64,000 nucleotides of DNA from Paenibacillus oralis (GCF_003863965.1 NZ_RRCN01000001.1:1-64000); one strand, 5' to 3'; shown: positions 27,365 through 38,233, counted from the first letter of the stretch. The notes: generated by a model not told the origin, from the sequence alone. Program-made: numbers and translations.

Positions 27365-30037
27365 CTAGCCCTTAAGTTCCTCGATCCGGGCCAGCACTTT
27401 GCCCTGTTTTTCGGCATAATCGGCCATCTTGGCGCGCTCCTCCTCGATGACTTTTGCCGGCGCTTTGGACACGAACCCTTCGTTGGCGAGCTTCTTCTCC
27501 ACCCGTTCCACTTCCTTGTTCAGGTGATCAAGCTCTTTGTTCAAACGCTCGATTTCCTGCTGGATGTCGATCAGCCCGGACAGCGGCAAATACAGCTCGG
27601 CTCCGGTCACAACGGCGGTCATCGCCTTGTCGGGAACGGCCGTGGTCAAGGACGCTTCGTATTCCGAAGTGTTGCAGAACCGGCGGATATAATGTTCGTT
27701 GCGGGCGATCACTTCGAGCGTTTCGGAACTGCCCGGCTTAACCACGAGCTCGATTTTTTTGCTCATCGGCACGTTCACTTCGGCGCGGATATTGCGCACG
27801 GCGCGAATGATGTCGATCAGCAGATTCATTTCCTGAACGGCGTCCGGAGCTTCCAGAGCCGGGTCGTATTCAGGCCATGCGGCCAGCGTAATCGTGTCGC
27901 CTTGATGCGGCAAATGCTGCCATATTTCCTCGGAAATAAACGGCATGAACGGATGGATCATCCGCAGCGTACGGTCCAGCACGAAGGCCAGTACCGACTG
28001 TGTTTTCCGCTTGGCCGCGGCATCTTCCCCATAGAGGGACAGCTTGGCGAATTCGATGTACCAGTCGCAAAGATCGTCCCAAATAAAATTGTACAGCAGG
28101 CGCCCGGTTTCCCCAAACTCGTAAGCGTCGATCAGGCGGGTGATCTCTTTGGCCGTTTCATTGAAACGGTGCAAAATCCAGCGATCGGCCGTCGACAACT
28201 CTCCGCTGATATCGATATCGTCGTAAGTCACCCCGTCCAGATTCATCAAAGCGAACCGGGAGGCGTTCCAGATTTTGTTCGCGAAATTGCGCGCCTGTTC
28301 GACGCGTTCCCAGCGGAAACGCAGGTCTTGCCCCGGCGTACTGCTCGTCGAAATCATGTAGCGCATCGCGTCCGTGCCGTATTTCTCGATCACTTCGAGC
28401 GGATCGACGCCGTTGCCCAGCGATTTGGACATTTTCCGCCCTTCGCTGTCGCGCACGAGCCCGTGCATCAGCACATCTTTAAACGGTATTTCGCCTTTGA
28501 ATTCGAGTGACGTGAAAATCATCCGCGCTACCCAGAAATAGATGATGTCGTATCCGGTCACAAGCACGTCGGTCGGGAAATAACGCCTCAGGTCCGCACT
28601 GGATTCGTCCGGCCAGCCCAATGTCGAAAACGGCCACAAAGCCGAGCTGAACCACGTATCGAGCACGTCCTCGTCCTGCTTCAGATCGTCGCGTCCAAGT
28701 TTGGCGCGCGCTTCCTCTTCGCTGCGGGCCACAACCATTTCGCCGGTCGCCTCGCAGTACCAGGCCGGAATCCGGTGCCCCCACCACAGCTGGCGGGAAA
28801 TACACCAGTCGCGTACGTTTTCGATCCAGTGCAAATAAGTTTTTTCGAAGCGGTCCGGTACGAAGTTGACGCCTTTCCCGGATTTTTGCGCCGCGATGGC
28901 CGCTTCCGCGAGAGGTTTCATTTTCACGAACCACTGGGTCGACAAATACGGCTCAACCACTGCGCCCGTCCGTTCGCTGTGTCCGACCTGATGCACGTGG
29001 TCTTCGATTTTGATGAGAACGCCAAGCTCCTGCAAATCCTTGACGATTTGCTTGCGGCATTCGCTGCGGTCCAGCCCTTGGTATTTGCCGGCTTCCCCAT
29101 TCATCGTGCCGCTTTCGTCCATGACGTTGATTTGCGGCAGGTTATGGCGCAGGCCCACCTCGAAGTCGTTCGGATCGTGCGCCGGGGTAATTTTCACCGC
29201 GCCGCTGCCGAACTCTTTTTCGACATATTCATCTGCGATAATCGGGATTTCCCGGCCGACGATCGGAAGGCGCAGCGTTTTGCCGACCAAATGCCGGTAC
29301 CGTTCGTCCTCCGGATGAACCGCCACGGCCGTATCGCCGAGCATCGTCTCCGGACGCGTCGTCGCCACGGTGATAAATCCGCTGCCGTCGCTGAGCGGAT
29401 ACTGCAGATGATACAGGTGGCCGCCCACTTCTTTATATTCAACCTCGATATCGGACAGCGCGGTGCGCGCGGCCGGATCCCAGTTGATAATATATTTGCC
29501 GCGGTAAATCAAGCCTTTTTCGTACAGCTTCACGAACACCTCGCGAACCGCTTGGGAAAGCCCCTCGTCCAGCGTAAAACGCTCGCGCGAATAGTCAAGC
29601 GAAAAGCCCATTTTCGCCCATTGCTCGTGGATCGTGGCGGCATATTGATCCTTCCATTCCCAGACGCGTTCCAGGAACTTCTCGCGCCCCAGATCGTAAC
29701 GGCTGACGCCTTGCTCACGCAATTTTTGCTCCACTTTCGTTTGCGTGGCGATCCCCGCATGGTCCGATCCCGGCACCCATAATGCGTCATACCCCTGCAT
29801 CCGTTTCGTCCGGATCAAAATATCCTGCAGCGTAAAATCGAGCGCATGGCCGATATGCAGCATGCCGGTCACGTTTGGCGGCGGGATCACGATCGTGAAC
29901 GGCTGCGCGTCCGGACGCTGCCCGGCTTTGAAAAAGCCCCCCTCCATCCAATAACGGTACCACTTCTGTTCGGCCGATTTGGGGTCGTACGTCGTTGGCA
30001 TTTCCGTTTGACTTTGTTGACCTTGGTTTTCCGTCAT
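27365..30037 (-). CDS. valS: Valyl-tRNA synthetase
   Basis: 890 residues, class I synthetase. [16 protein letters not shown] is the HIGH motif and [15 protein letters not shown] the KMSKS motif. The CP1 editing domain lies about 175-375 and the anticodon-binding domain about 630-780. A C-terminal coiled coil ([20 protein letters not shown]) fits ValS rather than IleS or LeuS. The start is ATG at 30037 with GGAGG nine bases upstream; a TTG three codons earlier is less likely. A T-box leader controls it. Confidence 0.98.
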   Translation of the reverse strand: MTENQGQQSQTEMPTTYDPKSAEQKWYRYWMEGGFFKAGQRPDAQPFTIVIPPPNVTGMLHIGHALDFTLQDILIRTKRMQGYDALWVPGSDHAGIATQTKVEQKLREQGVSRYDLGREKFLERVWEWKDQYAATIHEQWAKMGFSLDYSRERFTLDEGLSQAVREVFVKLYEKGLIYRGKYIINWDPAARTALSDIEVEYKEVGGHLYHLQYPLSDGSGFITVATTRPETMLGDTAVAVHPEDERYRHLVGKTLRLPIVGREIPIIADEYVEKEFGSGAVKITPAHDPNDFEVGLRHNLPQINVMDESGTMNGEAGKYQGLDRSECRKQIVKDLQELGVLIKIEDHVHQVGHSERTGAVVEPYLSTQWFVKMKPLAEAAIAAQKSGKGVNFVPDRFEKTYLHWIENVRDWCISRQLWWGHRIPAWYCEATGEMVVARSEEEARAKLGRDDLKQDEDVLDTWFSSALWPFSTLGWPDESSADLRRYFPTDVLVTGYDIIYFWVARMIFTSLEFKGEIPFKDVLMHGLVRDSEGRKMSKSLGNGVDPLEVIEKYGTDAMRYMISTSSTPGQDLRFRWERVEQARNFANKIWNASRFALMNLDGVTYDDIDISGELSTADRWILHRFNETAKEITRLIDAYEFGETGRLLYNFIWDDLCDWYIEFAKLSLYGEDAAAKRKTQSVLAFVLDRTLRMIHPFMPFISEEIWQHLPHQGDTITLAAWPEYDPALEAPDAVQEMNLLIDIIRAVRNIRAEVNVPMSKKIELVVKPGSSETLEVIARNEHYIRRFCNTSEYEASLTTAVPDKAMTAVVTGAELYLPLSGLIDIQQEIERLNKELDHLNKEVERVEKKLANEGFVSKAPAKVIEEERAKMADYAEKQGKVLARIEELKG

Positions 30038-30171
30038 ACCATTCAACCTCCGTTACAAATAAGCATCGCCTTCACTTGCCAAAGATAATCCGCGCGCATA
30101 AACCAAACCGCGATTATCCCCGGGCGCTTTCCTTTGCAGCGGGCCGTACCTCCCTCGGGACACCCGCCGCA

Positions 30172-30212
30172 AAAACAAAAAAAGCCTTTCGTCTCAAAGG
30201 ACGAAAGGCTTT
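30172..30212 (-). terminator. Attenuator of the valS T-box
   Basis: Perfect stem AAAGCCTTTCGTC / GACGAAAGGCTTT followed by TTTTTTTGTTTTT on the minus strand. The 5' arm overlaps the region just after the T-box sequence, so antiterminator and terminator are mutually exclusive. Confidence 0.92.
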
Positions 30213-30489
30213 ACTTTCGCGGTACCACCTTTGTTTCGCAGTATCCAGCCTTCCTTTGCCGGCCGTCATTGATCCGGCAAAAAAGTTAAAAAACCGCGAC
30301 ACTCAAGCAGATAACGGCTGCTACCGGTCCGTTCTAACGGCTATCTCCGCTCAAACGAACGACTCCCGGGCGACTTCGGCCAGCTAAAATCCTGCGGAAT
30401 CTTTCAGCGTTCCAACTCCGCTCTCTGAAGGGTTCACTGCCCTACTCTTCCCATTCCAAGTCGATGACAACAATCATTTTGCTTGAATC
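30172..30489 (-). promoter_or_regulatory. T-box riboswitch upstream of valS
   Basis: The conserved T-box AGGTGGTACCGCG is at 30218-30230, directly before the attenuator stem. Stem I features are visible: AGTAGGGC near the base and AGAGAGCGG/GTTGGAACGCTGAAAG distal elements. The likely specifier is GTC (valine) at 30372-30374 within GAAGTCGCC. Uncharged tRNA-Val would stabilise the antiterminator and let valS be transcribed. The assignment of the exact specifier is by position in the loop and is inferred. Confidence 0.93.
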
Positions 30490-30495
30490 TATATT

Positions 30496-30524
30496 ATCAT
30501 AACTTGGAAACCTGCGGGAGTCAA
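30496..30524 (-). promoter_or_regulatory. valS T-box promoter
   Basis: TTGACT, 17 bp, TATGAT on the minus strand, starting transcription about 450 bases before valS, at the 5' edge of the T-box. Confidence 0.85.
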
Positions 30525-30553
30525 TATTCAGCCGTCCATCATGGATTAAGCGC

Positions 30554-31912
30554 CTACGGAATATACAAAATCTGCCCTTCCGCCAAATGGTTTTCGGACA
30601 GGCGATTGTAAAGCTGCAGCTCGCGGGAGCTCAAATGATAACGCTCAGCGATGTCATCCAGCGTTTCTTCCCGCTGCACGATCACCAGCTTGACCTTGCG
30701 GAACGGGGTTTGTTCCTCGCTGCCTTGAATAAAAAGATTTTTCCACAGGAGCTCCTCGTCATCGCCTGCCTCCGCCGCCTCGGGGTCCGCTCCGGAAAAC
30801 TCCGCTTGCGTTGGCAGATCGTGCTGAGGCCGCGAAGAAATCAGTTTCTTGAGGCCAAAAGACTCGCTTTCTTTTTCTTCGGTGCCTTTTTTGCTGCCAA
30901 GCGCGATCTTCAGTTCTTTTTTCTCTTCCGCTTCGGCGTGCGCCGGGTTTTCCGGCTCCTTGGCCGCCTCGGCGGCGGCTTTATTCGGCCCGCCCGCTGC
31001 TTTTTCCTCTACAGCTTCGGAAAATGAAGGAACGGCAGGTTCTTGCGATTCCGCCTCGCTTGCCGTTACGTTAGCCAGTTCGTTGTCCTGGGCTGCGAAT
31101 TGCAGCGGTTCTTTTTCGGCGGCTTGAGCGGGGGCGGCTTCAGGTTTCACCGGTTCACTCAAACGTTCAGCAGCTTCCGGCTCGGCAAAAGGGGACATTA
31201 CCTCTTTGAACCATACGTCATTGAACTGCTCAAACTCCGATTGCGGCGGCAAGCTTTGGGCCGGAAGGGCGTATTCCTTGTCCGTCCATGGCCCGGCAGG
31301 CGGCGCCTCGTTCTCTTCCTCCAACCATAGAGAGGTCGGCTCAGCCTCCGGCTCGTCCGCACCCCGCTGCTCTTTCAGCACTTCTTCCGGAAACGCCTGC
31401 CATTCCGTAAGTTTCGGGAGCTCGGGTACGGCATGGACTTCTTCCTGTTCCGCAAAGGAGAGACCGCCCGTCTCTTCCTCGTCACGAATGGCCGGAACGA
31501 CGTGGGCGGTTGTAAATTCCCGATCCTTCCAGCTGTCGGCCTCCACCGCCAGAGAAGATGTTTCCACCCCCTGGAGCGACAAAACGCCGGTAATGTTCAA
31601 GCTGCGCGCGCTGAGCAGATCCACGTCGAAATTTTCAATTTCCACCGTGATATCCTCCAGCCGGTTCACCCGGCTGAGCGGGATCGTAATTTCTACGGGG
31701 ATCCAATGCTCCAGGCTGCGGGTCTCCCCTTCCCCCCGATACAAACCGGCCAGAAGCAAATGACCTCTTAATGAAGCATATTCCTCCCCGGGAATGACCT
31801 GAATTTTCGGGTAAAGTTCAATTTCCTCCAGCTCTTCAATGCCGATCACATCTTCCGATAAATGAACGCGCTCGTAAATATCAAAACGAAGACCATAGGA
31901 TTGATCAGCCAA
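30554..31912 (-). CDS. spoVID: Stage VI sporulation protein D (SpoVID)
   Basis: 452 residues. The N-terminal SpoVID domain (about 1-130, YGLRFDIYERVHLSEDVIG) is followed by a long acidic Glu/Ala/Pro-rich linker and a C-terminal LysM (about 403-450, QREETLDDIAERYHLSSREL). SpoVID encases the spore coat around the forespore with SpoIVA and SafA. Start: TTG at 31912 with AAAGGAGGT six bases upstream; the frame extends further but without a binding site. B. subtilis places spoVID between hemL and valS too, with ysxE following; ysxE is absent here. Confidence 0.9.
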   Translation of the reverse strand: MADQSYGLRFDIYERVHLSEDVIGIEELEEIELYPKIQVIPGEEYASLRGHLLLAGLYRGEGETRSLEHWIPVEITIPLSRVNRLEDITVEIENFDVDLLSARSLNITGVLSLQGVETSSLAVEADSWKDREFTTAHVVPAIRDEEETGGLSFAEQEEVHAVPELPKLTEWQAFPEEVLKEQRGADEPEAEPTSLWLEEENEAPPAGPWTDKEYALPAQSLPPQSEFEQFNDVWFKEVMSPFAEPEAAERLSEPVKPEAAPAQAAEKEPLQFAAQDNELANVTASEAESQEPAVPSFSEAVEEKAAGGPNKAAAEAAKEPENPAHAEAEEKKELKIALGSKKGTEEKESESFGLKKLISSRPQHDLPTQAEFSGADPEAAEAGDDEELLWKNLFIQGSEEQTPFRKVKLVIVQREETLDDIAERYHLSSRELQLYNRLSENHLAEGQILYIP

Positions 31913-32037
31913 AACGCTACCTCCTTTCAGCATATCCAAACATGATTTAGCATCCATTTGTCATGATCCAAATCATCCTCGTTTTATCTATATGCCCCCG
32001 AAAAAGAGTGCATGCCAGCTTTTTGCTATCCTCGGTT

Positions 32038-33150
32038 TCACTGACCGCCCGAAAAACTCCTTTTGTCCGTTAACCTATAAAGTGCGGGAATCAAGGCCAG
32101 CCCGATTGCGGCTGCGGCCGTCATACTAATCACCTGTTCCGCCATGAATCCTGCCCTGAAGTTATGAAGCACGGGATTAAACCATTGAAACACCCGCGAG
32201 ACGATCCAGTACCGGGCAAACGTTTGGGATGCTTCCGGAAGCACGGTGACGCCGATAAATCCTCCGGTTCCGAAAAAGCTTGCGATCGACAACACGATGA
32301 CGGCCGGTTGCAGCACCCGGTAATTTTTCAAAACATGAGCCAACCATAACCCGGCGCAAGCGCAGGCGATCATCACCGGAATCATCATCAGATAAACCTG
32401 GAGCAGCGGCAATGTGTAAATTTTCATTTTAAAGACGAAAACCGCAAGCAACAAGGAGGGGACCGAACAGACGACGGCGGTGGTTACGGCCGCAGCTACA
32501 TTCCCCAGACCGGCCAACCATAACGGCTGCGGGGTCAGAAGGATTTCCTTCTTCGTTCTGTTCTCATTTTCAAAAGCGTGCAGATTGGCCGCCGTTATCG
32601 TCGCCCCCATAAAGAGAGAAAGCAGCAGACAGCTTCCGGCGATGTAAGATACTCTCCAAACATCATGCGGTTTTTCCGTGATCAGTTTCGGCACTACCCG
32701 GAGATCGCCGTTTAAAGCCAACTCATTCAAAATACTGTGCTCCAACCGCAGCCTTACATTTTTCATCATATCGCTATTGATGTTAAACGTCTCAATATAT
32801 ACGTTTTTGGAATCCGCGTAGTCGGAAGGGATCCGTATCAATAGTTGCAGACGTCCTTCTTTGACTTTGGCTCTCGCTTTCTGCAAATCCCTCTCCACCA
32901 CATTATAATAATTCGTTATATTGGAATGACTTTGCTCGATGCTCCGCACAAGGGACTTCGATTGCGCGTTATTTGCCTCATCAACTACCCCTACAGGCCA
33001 CTGATCACCCCCCGCTCCCATAATAACCGCCGTTAGGAACATTAAAATCAGCGGCAGTAGTATAGGAGCGATGATTAGCTGTTTTTGCCTGCTTAAAATC
33101 TTCAAATTACGCACATACATTCCGACTGCCGCATATAGAGAAGTTTTCAT
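32038..33150 (-). CDS. ABC-2 type exporter permease (second subunit)
   Basis: 370 residues with one N-terminal membrane helix (IIAPILLPLILMFLTAVIMG), a large extracytoplasmic domain (about 50-175) and five further helices. This is the ABC2_membrane_3 plan of YhaP/YbhR-type exporters. It is the last gene of an ATPase-permease-permease unit, 18 bp after its sister. The two permeases are homologous in plan but diverged, so a heterodimeric pore is likely. The substrate is unknown; TetR control suggests a drug or envelope-active compound. Confidence 0.8.
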   Translation of the reverse strand: MKTSLYAAVGMYVRNLKILSRQKQLIIAPILLPLILMFLTAVIMGAGGDQWPVGVVDEANNAQSKSLVRSIEQSHSNITNYYNVVERDLQKARAKVKEGRLQLLIRIPSDYADSKNVYIETFNINSDMMKNVRLRLEHSILNELALNGDLRVVPKLITEKPHDVWRVSYIAGSCLLLSLFMGATITAANLHAFENENRTKKEILLTPQPLWLAGLGNVAAAVTTAVVCSVPSLLLAVFVFKMKIYTLPLLQVYLMMIPVMIACACAGLWLAHVLKNYRVLQPAVIVLSIASFFGTGGFIGVTVLPEASQTFARYWIVSRVFQWFNPVLHNFRAGFMAEQVISMTAAAAIGLALIPALYRLTDKRSFSGGQ

Positions 33151-33168
33151 TTTTCTAAGCCGCCTCTC

Positions 33169-34302
33169 CTACTGTCCTTGGGAATAAGACAAGTTTCTCT
33201 TTAACCGGAACACCGACATGAAAACGAACAGCGCCGTGAACGCGAGCATGAGGAGCAAACCCTTAAACTCGTATGCTGCCGCGGAGGCAAGAAAGGTGCT
33301 CCGCATATTTTCCACCACATCGGAAACCGGAATCCGGCTCGATAATCGCCACAGCCATTCGACCGGTCCCCCGTAAGCGAACCCGCGAATGGAGGATTCA
33401 TTGCCGCAAACCAAATAGAGAAAAATTCCAATCACGGCGGACAGAGTAATGACCGGCATCGACTTACGCAGCCACACCCCGAGCATACTGCCGACCGCAC
33501 CGCCGAACAGGAACAAAAGGGCAATCCAAAACCACAAAATGGGGGCCATTCGGGTAATCGGAAAAGACAGCGTAACACTCATAATCCCCAATACGAACAC
33601 GACGCTGATGAGCGTCTGCAAAAAGGCGGTAACCCATTTTCCCAATACAAAAGGAAGAAAGCCGATGGAGGTAAGCACGATTTCCTTGCTCGTCCGTTCC
33701 TCCCATTCCCGCGCAATGAGCATTCCGGTATTGACCATGGATGTATACGTTATGGCGAACATGAGCAGGCCGATGGAAATGTACAGTTTCATCGACACGT
33801 CCCGGGGAAACTTCGCATATTGCTGGACGATCTCGATGTTATGATCCGGGGCCGTTGCCTGTTGAAACAGATAGATGGCGTGCGACAAGCGGATTTGAAA
33901 ATTTTTGGTGGCATCCGAGTTGATATTATGAACATAGAGTTTAACTTCCGGAGCCGAGGTTCGCTGCTTGAGATCTTGGTCAAAAGCCGCCGGGATCTCG
34001 ATCAGCGCTTCCGCTTCCCCGTTTTCATACCGCCGGAAAGCTTCGTTCGGGTCGGTCGTTTGGACAATAAAGTAGGGGCCGTCGACCGAACTCATGTCCG
34101 TCAGAATCCCCACAAACCGGTCGCTGAACTCCCCTTCCGATTCCCTTGCGATCACGACTGGATTGGTGGCGGACACTTGAGTGATCAACGAATAAAGAAA
34201 AACGAATACAACGGGCACGATAATGCTAAGTACCATCAACGAAGGATTCCTCCGGGTAATTTTGAGATCCTTCCAAACGATCACCTTGATTCCTTTCAAC
34301 AT
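33169..34302 (-). CDS. ABC-2 type exporter permease (first subunit)
   Basis: 377 residues, the same plan: a first helix (LMVLSIIVPVVFVFLYSLI), an extracytoplasmic domain (about 45-170) and five C-terminal helices. The motif IAREWEERTSKEIVLTSI before the core helices is typical of ABC-2 permeases. GGAGGG precedes the ATG, 15 bp past the ATPase gene. It forms the membrane part of the exporter with the next gene. Confidence 0.82.
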   Translation of the reverse strand: MLKGIKVIVWKDLKITRRNPSLMVLSIIVPVVFVFLYSLITQVSATNPVVIARESEGEFSDRFVGILTDMSSVDGPYFIVQTTDPNEAFRRYENGEAEALIEIPAAFDQDLKQRTSAPEVKLYVHNINSDATKNFQIRLSHAIYLFQQATAPDHNIEIVQQYAKFPRDVSMKLYISIGLLMFAITYTSMVNTGMLIAREWEERTSKEIVLTSIGFLPFVLGKWVTAFLQTLISVVFVLGIMSVTLSFPITRMAPILWFWIALLFLFGGAVGSMLGVWLRKSMPVITLSAVIGIFLYLVCGNESSIRGFAYGGPVEWLWRLSSRIPVSDVVENMRSTFLASAAAYEFKGLLLMLAFTALFVFMSVFRLKRNLSYSQGQ

Positions 34303-34317
34303 GGCTTTGCCCTCCGA

Positions 34318-35259
34318 TCAGTTCCTTAATTGGCGTCCGGTAAAATGCAGAAAGACGTCGTTTAATGTCGGTTCCTTCCACTCGAAGCTGATGAGCCCGT
34401 CGTTTTCGGCGTCAAACGATTTCAACATGCGCAAAGCGGTCTTTTTATCGGCGACTTTGACCAGCACCTTATTCGCTTCGAGCACTGGAGAGCATTCTCC
34501 ACCCAGCCGCGCAAAAGCAGTCCGGGCATCATTTTCCCGTTCGAAAATCAATGCCATGGCGTTATCGGTAATCCTCTCTTTCAACTGCTGCGGTGAACCG
34601 GAAGCCACGACGCTTCCCCGATCGATAATGACGATCCGGTCAGCCAGCGAGTCCGCTTCCTCCATGTAATTGGTTGTCAAAAATACGGTTTTGCCTTCCC
34701 CGGTCAACTCCCGGATGCGGGTCCATATCGAATTCCGCGACTGAACGTCAACGCCTAAGGTGGGCTCATCAAGCAAAATCAGATCGGGCGAGGTCAGAAG
34801 GGCCCGGGCTAACGCGAGCCGCCGCTGCATCCCCCCCGAATACGTTCCCACACGGTCATTCTGCCTTTCGCTCAGGCCGACCAATTCCAGCAGCTTGCCG
34901 ATTTGCGAGGTCCACATCCGTTTTTCGATCCCATAGTACTGCGCGTGAAACAGCAGATTTTCTTTGGCCGTCAGATCATTGTACAGTGCAGTCTCCTGGG
35001 GGACGACGGACAGTTTGCGGCGGACGGTCCGCATCTCTTTGGCGGGATCGAGCCCAAACACTCGGACGTCCCCCCGGGTCGGCCGGGAGAGTCCATTGAT
35101 GAGATTAATGGTCGTCGTCTTGCCGGAACCGTTCGGACCGAGCAAGCAGAAAACTTCACCCTGATTAACTTCAATGGATAACTGCTCCAGGGCGTAGAAA
35201 CGCTCCCGATTTTTTCGGGGATAGGACATTTCGACATGATTCAATGCAACAACACTCAC
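34318..35259 (-). CDS. ABC exporter ATPase
   Basis: 313 residues, cytoplasmic nucleotide-binding subunit. Walker A LLGPNGSGKTTTI, Q-loop VPQETALYNDLT, signature YSGGMQRRLALARALL, Walker B LILLDEPTLGVD and H-loop TTNYMEEAD are intact. The C-terminal extension (about 220-313) is of the DrrA/CcmA type. Start: GTG with GGAGAGGATG upstream. A TetR-type palindrome lies in its promoter region, shared with the tetR gene. Confidence 0.92.
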   Translation of the reverse strand: MSVVALNHVEMSYPRKNRERFYALEQLSIEVNQGEVFCLLGPNGSGKTTTINLINGLSRPTRGDVRVFGLDPAKEMRTVRRKLSVVPQETALYNDLTAKENLLFHAQYYGIEKRMWTSQIGKLLELVGLSERQNDRVGTYSGGMQRRLALARALLTSPDLILLDEPTLGVDVQSRNSIWTRIRELTGEGKTVFLTTNYMEEADSLADRIVIIDRGSVVASGSPQQLKERITDNAMALIFERENDARTAFARLGGECSPVLEANKVLVKVADKKTALRMLKSFDAENDGLISFEWKEPTLNDVFLHFTGRQLRN

Positions 35260-35281
35260 AAAAGCTCATCCTCTCCATTTT

Positions 35282-35293
35282 ACTTACTAAGTA
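35282..35293. promoter_or_regulatory. Candidate TetR operator upstream of the ABC exporter
   Basis: ACTTACTAAGTA, 23 bp before the ATPase start. The same 12 bases occur inverted upstream of tetR (35941-35952). The core TTACTAAGTA is nearly palindromic. Two identical sites at both genes' starts indicate the binding site of the local TetR protein. Confidence 0.7.
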
Positions 35294-35319
35294 CTCACTC
35301 AATAATATAGTTAAAAAAA

Positions 35320-35910
35320 TTAACCCAAGATCTTTAAAAACTGCTGGACAGTCGTATGAATATAACTCTCTCTTGTCTCTTCGTTCCGGGTAAACCGGTC
35401 ATACAGCAGGAAATACATGACCATAGCCGTTTGGATGTTTCTTACCGCCAAACGCAGTTCTTCTTCATTCAAGGCGGTACGGTCTTTTAACAGAAAATAC
35501 AGCGGTTTGAGCCCCTCTTCAATCAGGCTGACAAGATATTCCCGGATTTGCGGTTTGCGCTGGGCCTCTCCGAAGAACATTACGATCAGGTCGGTCTTCT
35601 CATTCAGCCTGTGCAGGAGTTGTCCGAAGTATTTCGTCAGCAGCGATTCGAGCGGCACATCGGGATCCGTCTGATCGGCGGCGTCTCTAAGGGACGGTAT
35701 CAGCGAATGCTTGTCGACGACAGCCCACAGCAGCTCTTCCTTCGATTTGAAATAGTGATAAATCAATCCGTCCGTAGTTCCCGCTTCCTTGGCGATATCC
35801 TTCGTCGTGCTTGCATCGAAGCCTTTTGCGGAAAAAACTTTTAAAGCGGAATCGATTAATCTGTTTTTTGTTTCCAGACCTTTTTGCTGCCGTAAATTGA
35901 GTTTCTCCAT
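35320..35910 (-). CDS. TetR-family transcriptional regulator
   Basis: 196 residues. The N-terminal helix-turn-helix is clear: ASTTKDIAKEAGTTDGLIYH with YFKSKEELL after it (about residues 32-65). The C-terminal ligand domain (about 80-196) is diverged. I chose ATG at 35910, with GGTGA five bases upstream. It lies 60 bp before the ABC exporter genes, in the same direction, and probably represses both itself and the exporter through the paired sites. Confidence 0.9.
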   Translation of the reverse strand: MEKLNLRQQKGLETKNRLIDSALKVFSAKGFDASTTKDIAKEAGTTDGLIYHYFKSKEELLWAVVDKHSLIPSLRDAADQTDPDVPLESLLTKYFGQLLHRLNEKTDLIVMFFGEAQRKPQIREYLVSLIEEGLKPLYFLLKDRTALNEEELRLAVRNIQTAMVMYFLLYDRFTRNEETRESYIHTTVQQFLKILG

Positions 35911-35940
35911 TTGTTTCACCACTTCATTTCACTTAATGAT

Positions 35941-35978
35941 TACTTAGTAAGTTTAAATCAAACACTTTTGCTTGTCAA
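35941..35978 (-). promoter_or_regulatory. tetR promoter with overlapping operator
   Basis: TTGACA (35973-35978), 17 bp, TAAACT (35950-35955) on the minus strand, then ACTTACTAAGTA (35941-35952) overlapping the end of the -10 and the start site. A repressor bound there would block its own promoter. Confidence 0.75.
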
Positions 35979-36019
35979 TAAAAAAAGCTGCGGCTAGCGA
36001 AGCTTCGCACGCAGCTTTT
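35979..36019 (-). terminator. Terminator overlapping the end of the rluA-type gene
   Basis: AAAAGCTGCG / CGCAGCTTTTTTT on the minus strand. The 5' arm lies inside the last codons of the pseudouridine synthase gene, and the U-tract abuts the tetR -35. Very compact spacing. Confidence 0.8.
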
Positions 36020-36935
36020 GCAGCGCATCGGGCCAGGGATCTTCAACGGCCACGGTCTCTCCCGTGAGCGGATCGGGAAAGGCCAGGCGTTCCCCGTGCA
36101 GCGCCTGGTGCGGCAAGTGCGCCGCGCTTCCTCCGTACAGCGTATCGCCGATAAGCGGATGTCCCGCGGCGCTGAGGTGAACGCGGATTTGATGCGTTCG
36201 TCCCGTCTCCAGCGTAAGCCGGACCAGACTGGCGTCATGAGGCGGGTACACCTCGACGAGCTCCACCCGGGTCAGCGCCGGCTTGCCGGTTGGGGAAACC
36301 CGGCGCCGCTGATTGTGGTGGCGGTCCCGGCCGATCGGCTGATCGATCACCTGTAGCTCGGGGCTGACGATGCCGTGGACGAAAGCGATATACGTCCGCC
36401 CGATCACCTTGCGGCTCATCGCCTCGTCCAGTTTGAGCTGGGCGTATTCGTTTTTGGCGAACAGCACCGGCCCGGACGTGAAATCGTCCAGGCGGTGGAT
36501 ATGCGCGGCTGCCACCGCTTCTCCGCGGCCGGCGTACAGCGCCGCGACCATATTGGCTAATGTGGCCTGCGGGGCCCCCGGTTTCGCAGCCGCACCAGCT
36601 CCGCTGCCGTCCGGATGGACTTTGACCCCGGCCGGCTTATGTACAACTAGGCTAAAATCGTCCTCATACAAAATCGCAAGCTGCTCCGCTTCCGCTTCTA
36701 TCGGAGCGAATCCGGACTCCCTCGGCGGAAACACCCGCAAGCGCAGCCGATCCCCGGCCAGCTTGACGCCGCCTTCGGCGTGCAGCCGCCGCAGCAGCTT
36801 GGGGGGAGCGCTGTAGCTCCCCTCAAGCCAGGCGAGGGCGGCGGCAAGCCGGTCCTGCCCTTCGGCCGGCGGCAGTTTGCCGGGCATCAGCTCCAGCCAC
36901 TCGCCCCGGCGCACAGCGGAAATCCGCGCGCTCAC
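35994..36935 (-). CDS. RluA/RluD-family pseudouridine synthase
   Basis: 313 residues. The catalytic motif [16 protein letters not shown] (Asp in RLD) and [20 protein letters not shown] are those of the RluA family. An S4-like N-terminal part (about 20-75) and the [11 protein letters not shown] motif are present. It isomerises uridines in rRNA or tRNA; the exact target is not predictable from this. A GTG start overlaps the hemL stop by four bases, an unusual pairing with heme synthesis. Confidence 0.9.
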   Translation of the reverse strand: MSARISAVRRGEWLELMPGKLPPAEGQDRLAAALAWLEGSYSAPPKLLRRLHAEGGVKLAGDRLRLRVFPPRESGFAPIEAEAEQLAILYEDDFSLVVHKPAGVKVHPDGSGAGAAAKPGAPQATLANMVAALYAGRGEAVAAAHIHRLDDFTSGPVLFAKNEYAQLKLDEAMSRKVIGRTYIAFVHGIVSPELQVIDQPIGRDRHHNQRRRVSPTGKPALTRVELVEVYPPHDASLVRLTLETGRTHQIRVHLSAAGHPLIGDTLYGGSAAHLPHQALHGERLAFPDPLTGETVAVEDPWPDALQKLRAKLR

Positions 36936-38233
36936 AGCTTTTGCAGCGCGCGGCGGTGCGCTTCGATCGTCCGCTCGATATCCTCGTCGGTATGCACGCC
37001 GGATACGAACATGCCTTCAAACTGCGAAGGCGCCACATTGATCCCTTCCTCCACCAGCGCGGTGAAATAACGGCGGAACAGATCGAGGTCGCTGCTTTTG
37101 GCCGTTTCGTAGTTAACCACTTGCCGGTCCGTGAAAAACGGGCAGACCATCGAGCCCACGCGATTGATTGTGCACGGAATGCCGCGCTCTTTGGCGTTTC
37201 GCTCAAATCCGTCCGCCAGCTTGGCGGAAAGCCGCTCCAGCCGCTCGTACACCTCCGGCGTCAGCAGCGACAGCGTTGTGTAACCGGCGGCCATCGCCAG
37301 CGGGTTGCCGCTCAGCGTGCCGGCCTGATAAATCGGACCCGTCGGGGCGATTTGCTCCATGATTTCGCGTTTGCCGCCGTAGGCGCCGACCGGCAGGCCG
37401 CCGCCGATCACCTTGCCGAGGCAGGTCAAATCCGGCGTGATGCCAAACCGCCCCTGGGCGCAGTTCATATGGACGCGGAAGCCCGTCATGACCTCGTCAA
37501 AAATCAGCAGGCTGCCGTACTGCGCCGTGATTTTACGCAGCCCTTCCAGGAAGCCGGGCTGCGGCGGTACGACGCCCATGTTGCCGGCAACCGGCTCCAC
37601 GATCACCCCGGCGATTTCTTCGCCGAAACGCTCGAAAGCCAGCTTCACCGATTCCAGGTCGTTATACGGCACCGCAATCGTGTTCGCGGCCACGCCTTCC
37701 GGCACGCCGGGACTGTCCGGCAAACCAAGCGTCGCCACGCCGGACCCCGCCTTGATCAGCAGGCTGTCGGCATGGCCGTGGTAGGAGCCTTCGAATTTCA
37801 TGATTCTGCTGCGTCCGGTATAGCCGCGGGCCAGCCGGATCGCGCTCATCGTCGCTTCCGTGCCCGAATTGACCATGCGCACGACGTCGATCGAAGGCAC
37901 GCGTTCCGCGACCAGCTTGGCCATCTCCGTTTCCAGCAATGTAGGCGCCCCGAAGCTCGTCCCTTTCGCCGCCGTCTCCTGCAGCGCTTTAACGACCTCC
38001 GGGTGCGCGTGCCCCATAATCAGCGGGCCCCAGGACCCCACATAGTCGATAAAGCTGTTCCCATCGATATCGTACACGCGGGAACCGATCCCGTGGTCGA
38101 TGTACATCGGCGTCAAGCCAACTGATTTAAATGCCCGCACCGGGCTGTTGACGCCGCCGGGCAGCACCTTTTTCGCCTCTTCAAAAGCCTTCCGGGACCG
38201 TTCCTCGCCCCGCCGTCCGATCGTGTGATTCAT
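36932..38233 (-). CDS. hemL: Glutamate-1-semialdehyde 2,1-aminomutase
   Basis: 433 residues, PLP-dependent. It converts glutamate-1-semialdehyde to 5-aminolevulinate in the C5 heme pathway. Motifs: [43 protein letters not shown] sequence ([13 protein letters not shown]) and the PLP lysine in [16 protein letters not shown]. It follows hemB after 60 bp. Confidence 0.97.
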   Translation of the reverse strand: MNHTIGRRGEERSRKAFEEAKKVLPGGVNSPVRAFKSVGLTPMYIDHGIGSRVYDIDGNSFIDYVGSWGPLIMGHAHPEVVKALQETAAKGTSFGAPTLLETEMAKLVAERVPSIDVVRMVNSGTEATMSAIRLARGYTGRSRIMKFEGSYHGHADSLLIKAGSGVATLGLPDSPGVPEGVAANTIAVPYNDLESVKLAFERFGEEIAGVIVEPVAGNMGVVPPQPGFLEGLRKITAQYGSLLIFDEVMTGFRVHMNCAQGRFGITPDLTCLGKVIGGGLPVGAYGGKREIMEQIAPTGPIYQAGTLSGNPLAMAAGYTTLSLLTPEVYERLERLSAKLADGFERNAKERGIPCTINRVGSMVCPFFTDRQVVNYETAKSSDLDLFRRYFTALVEEGINVAPSQFEGMFVSGVHTDEDIERTIEAHRRALQKL

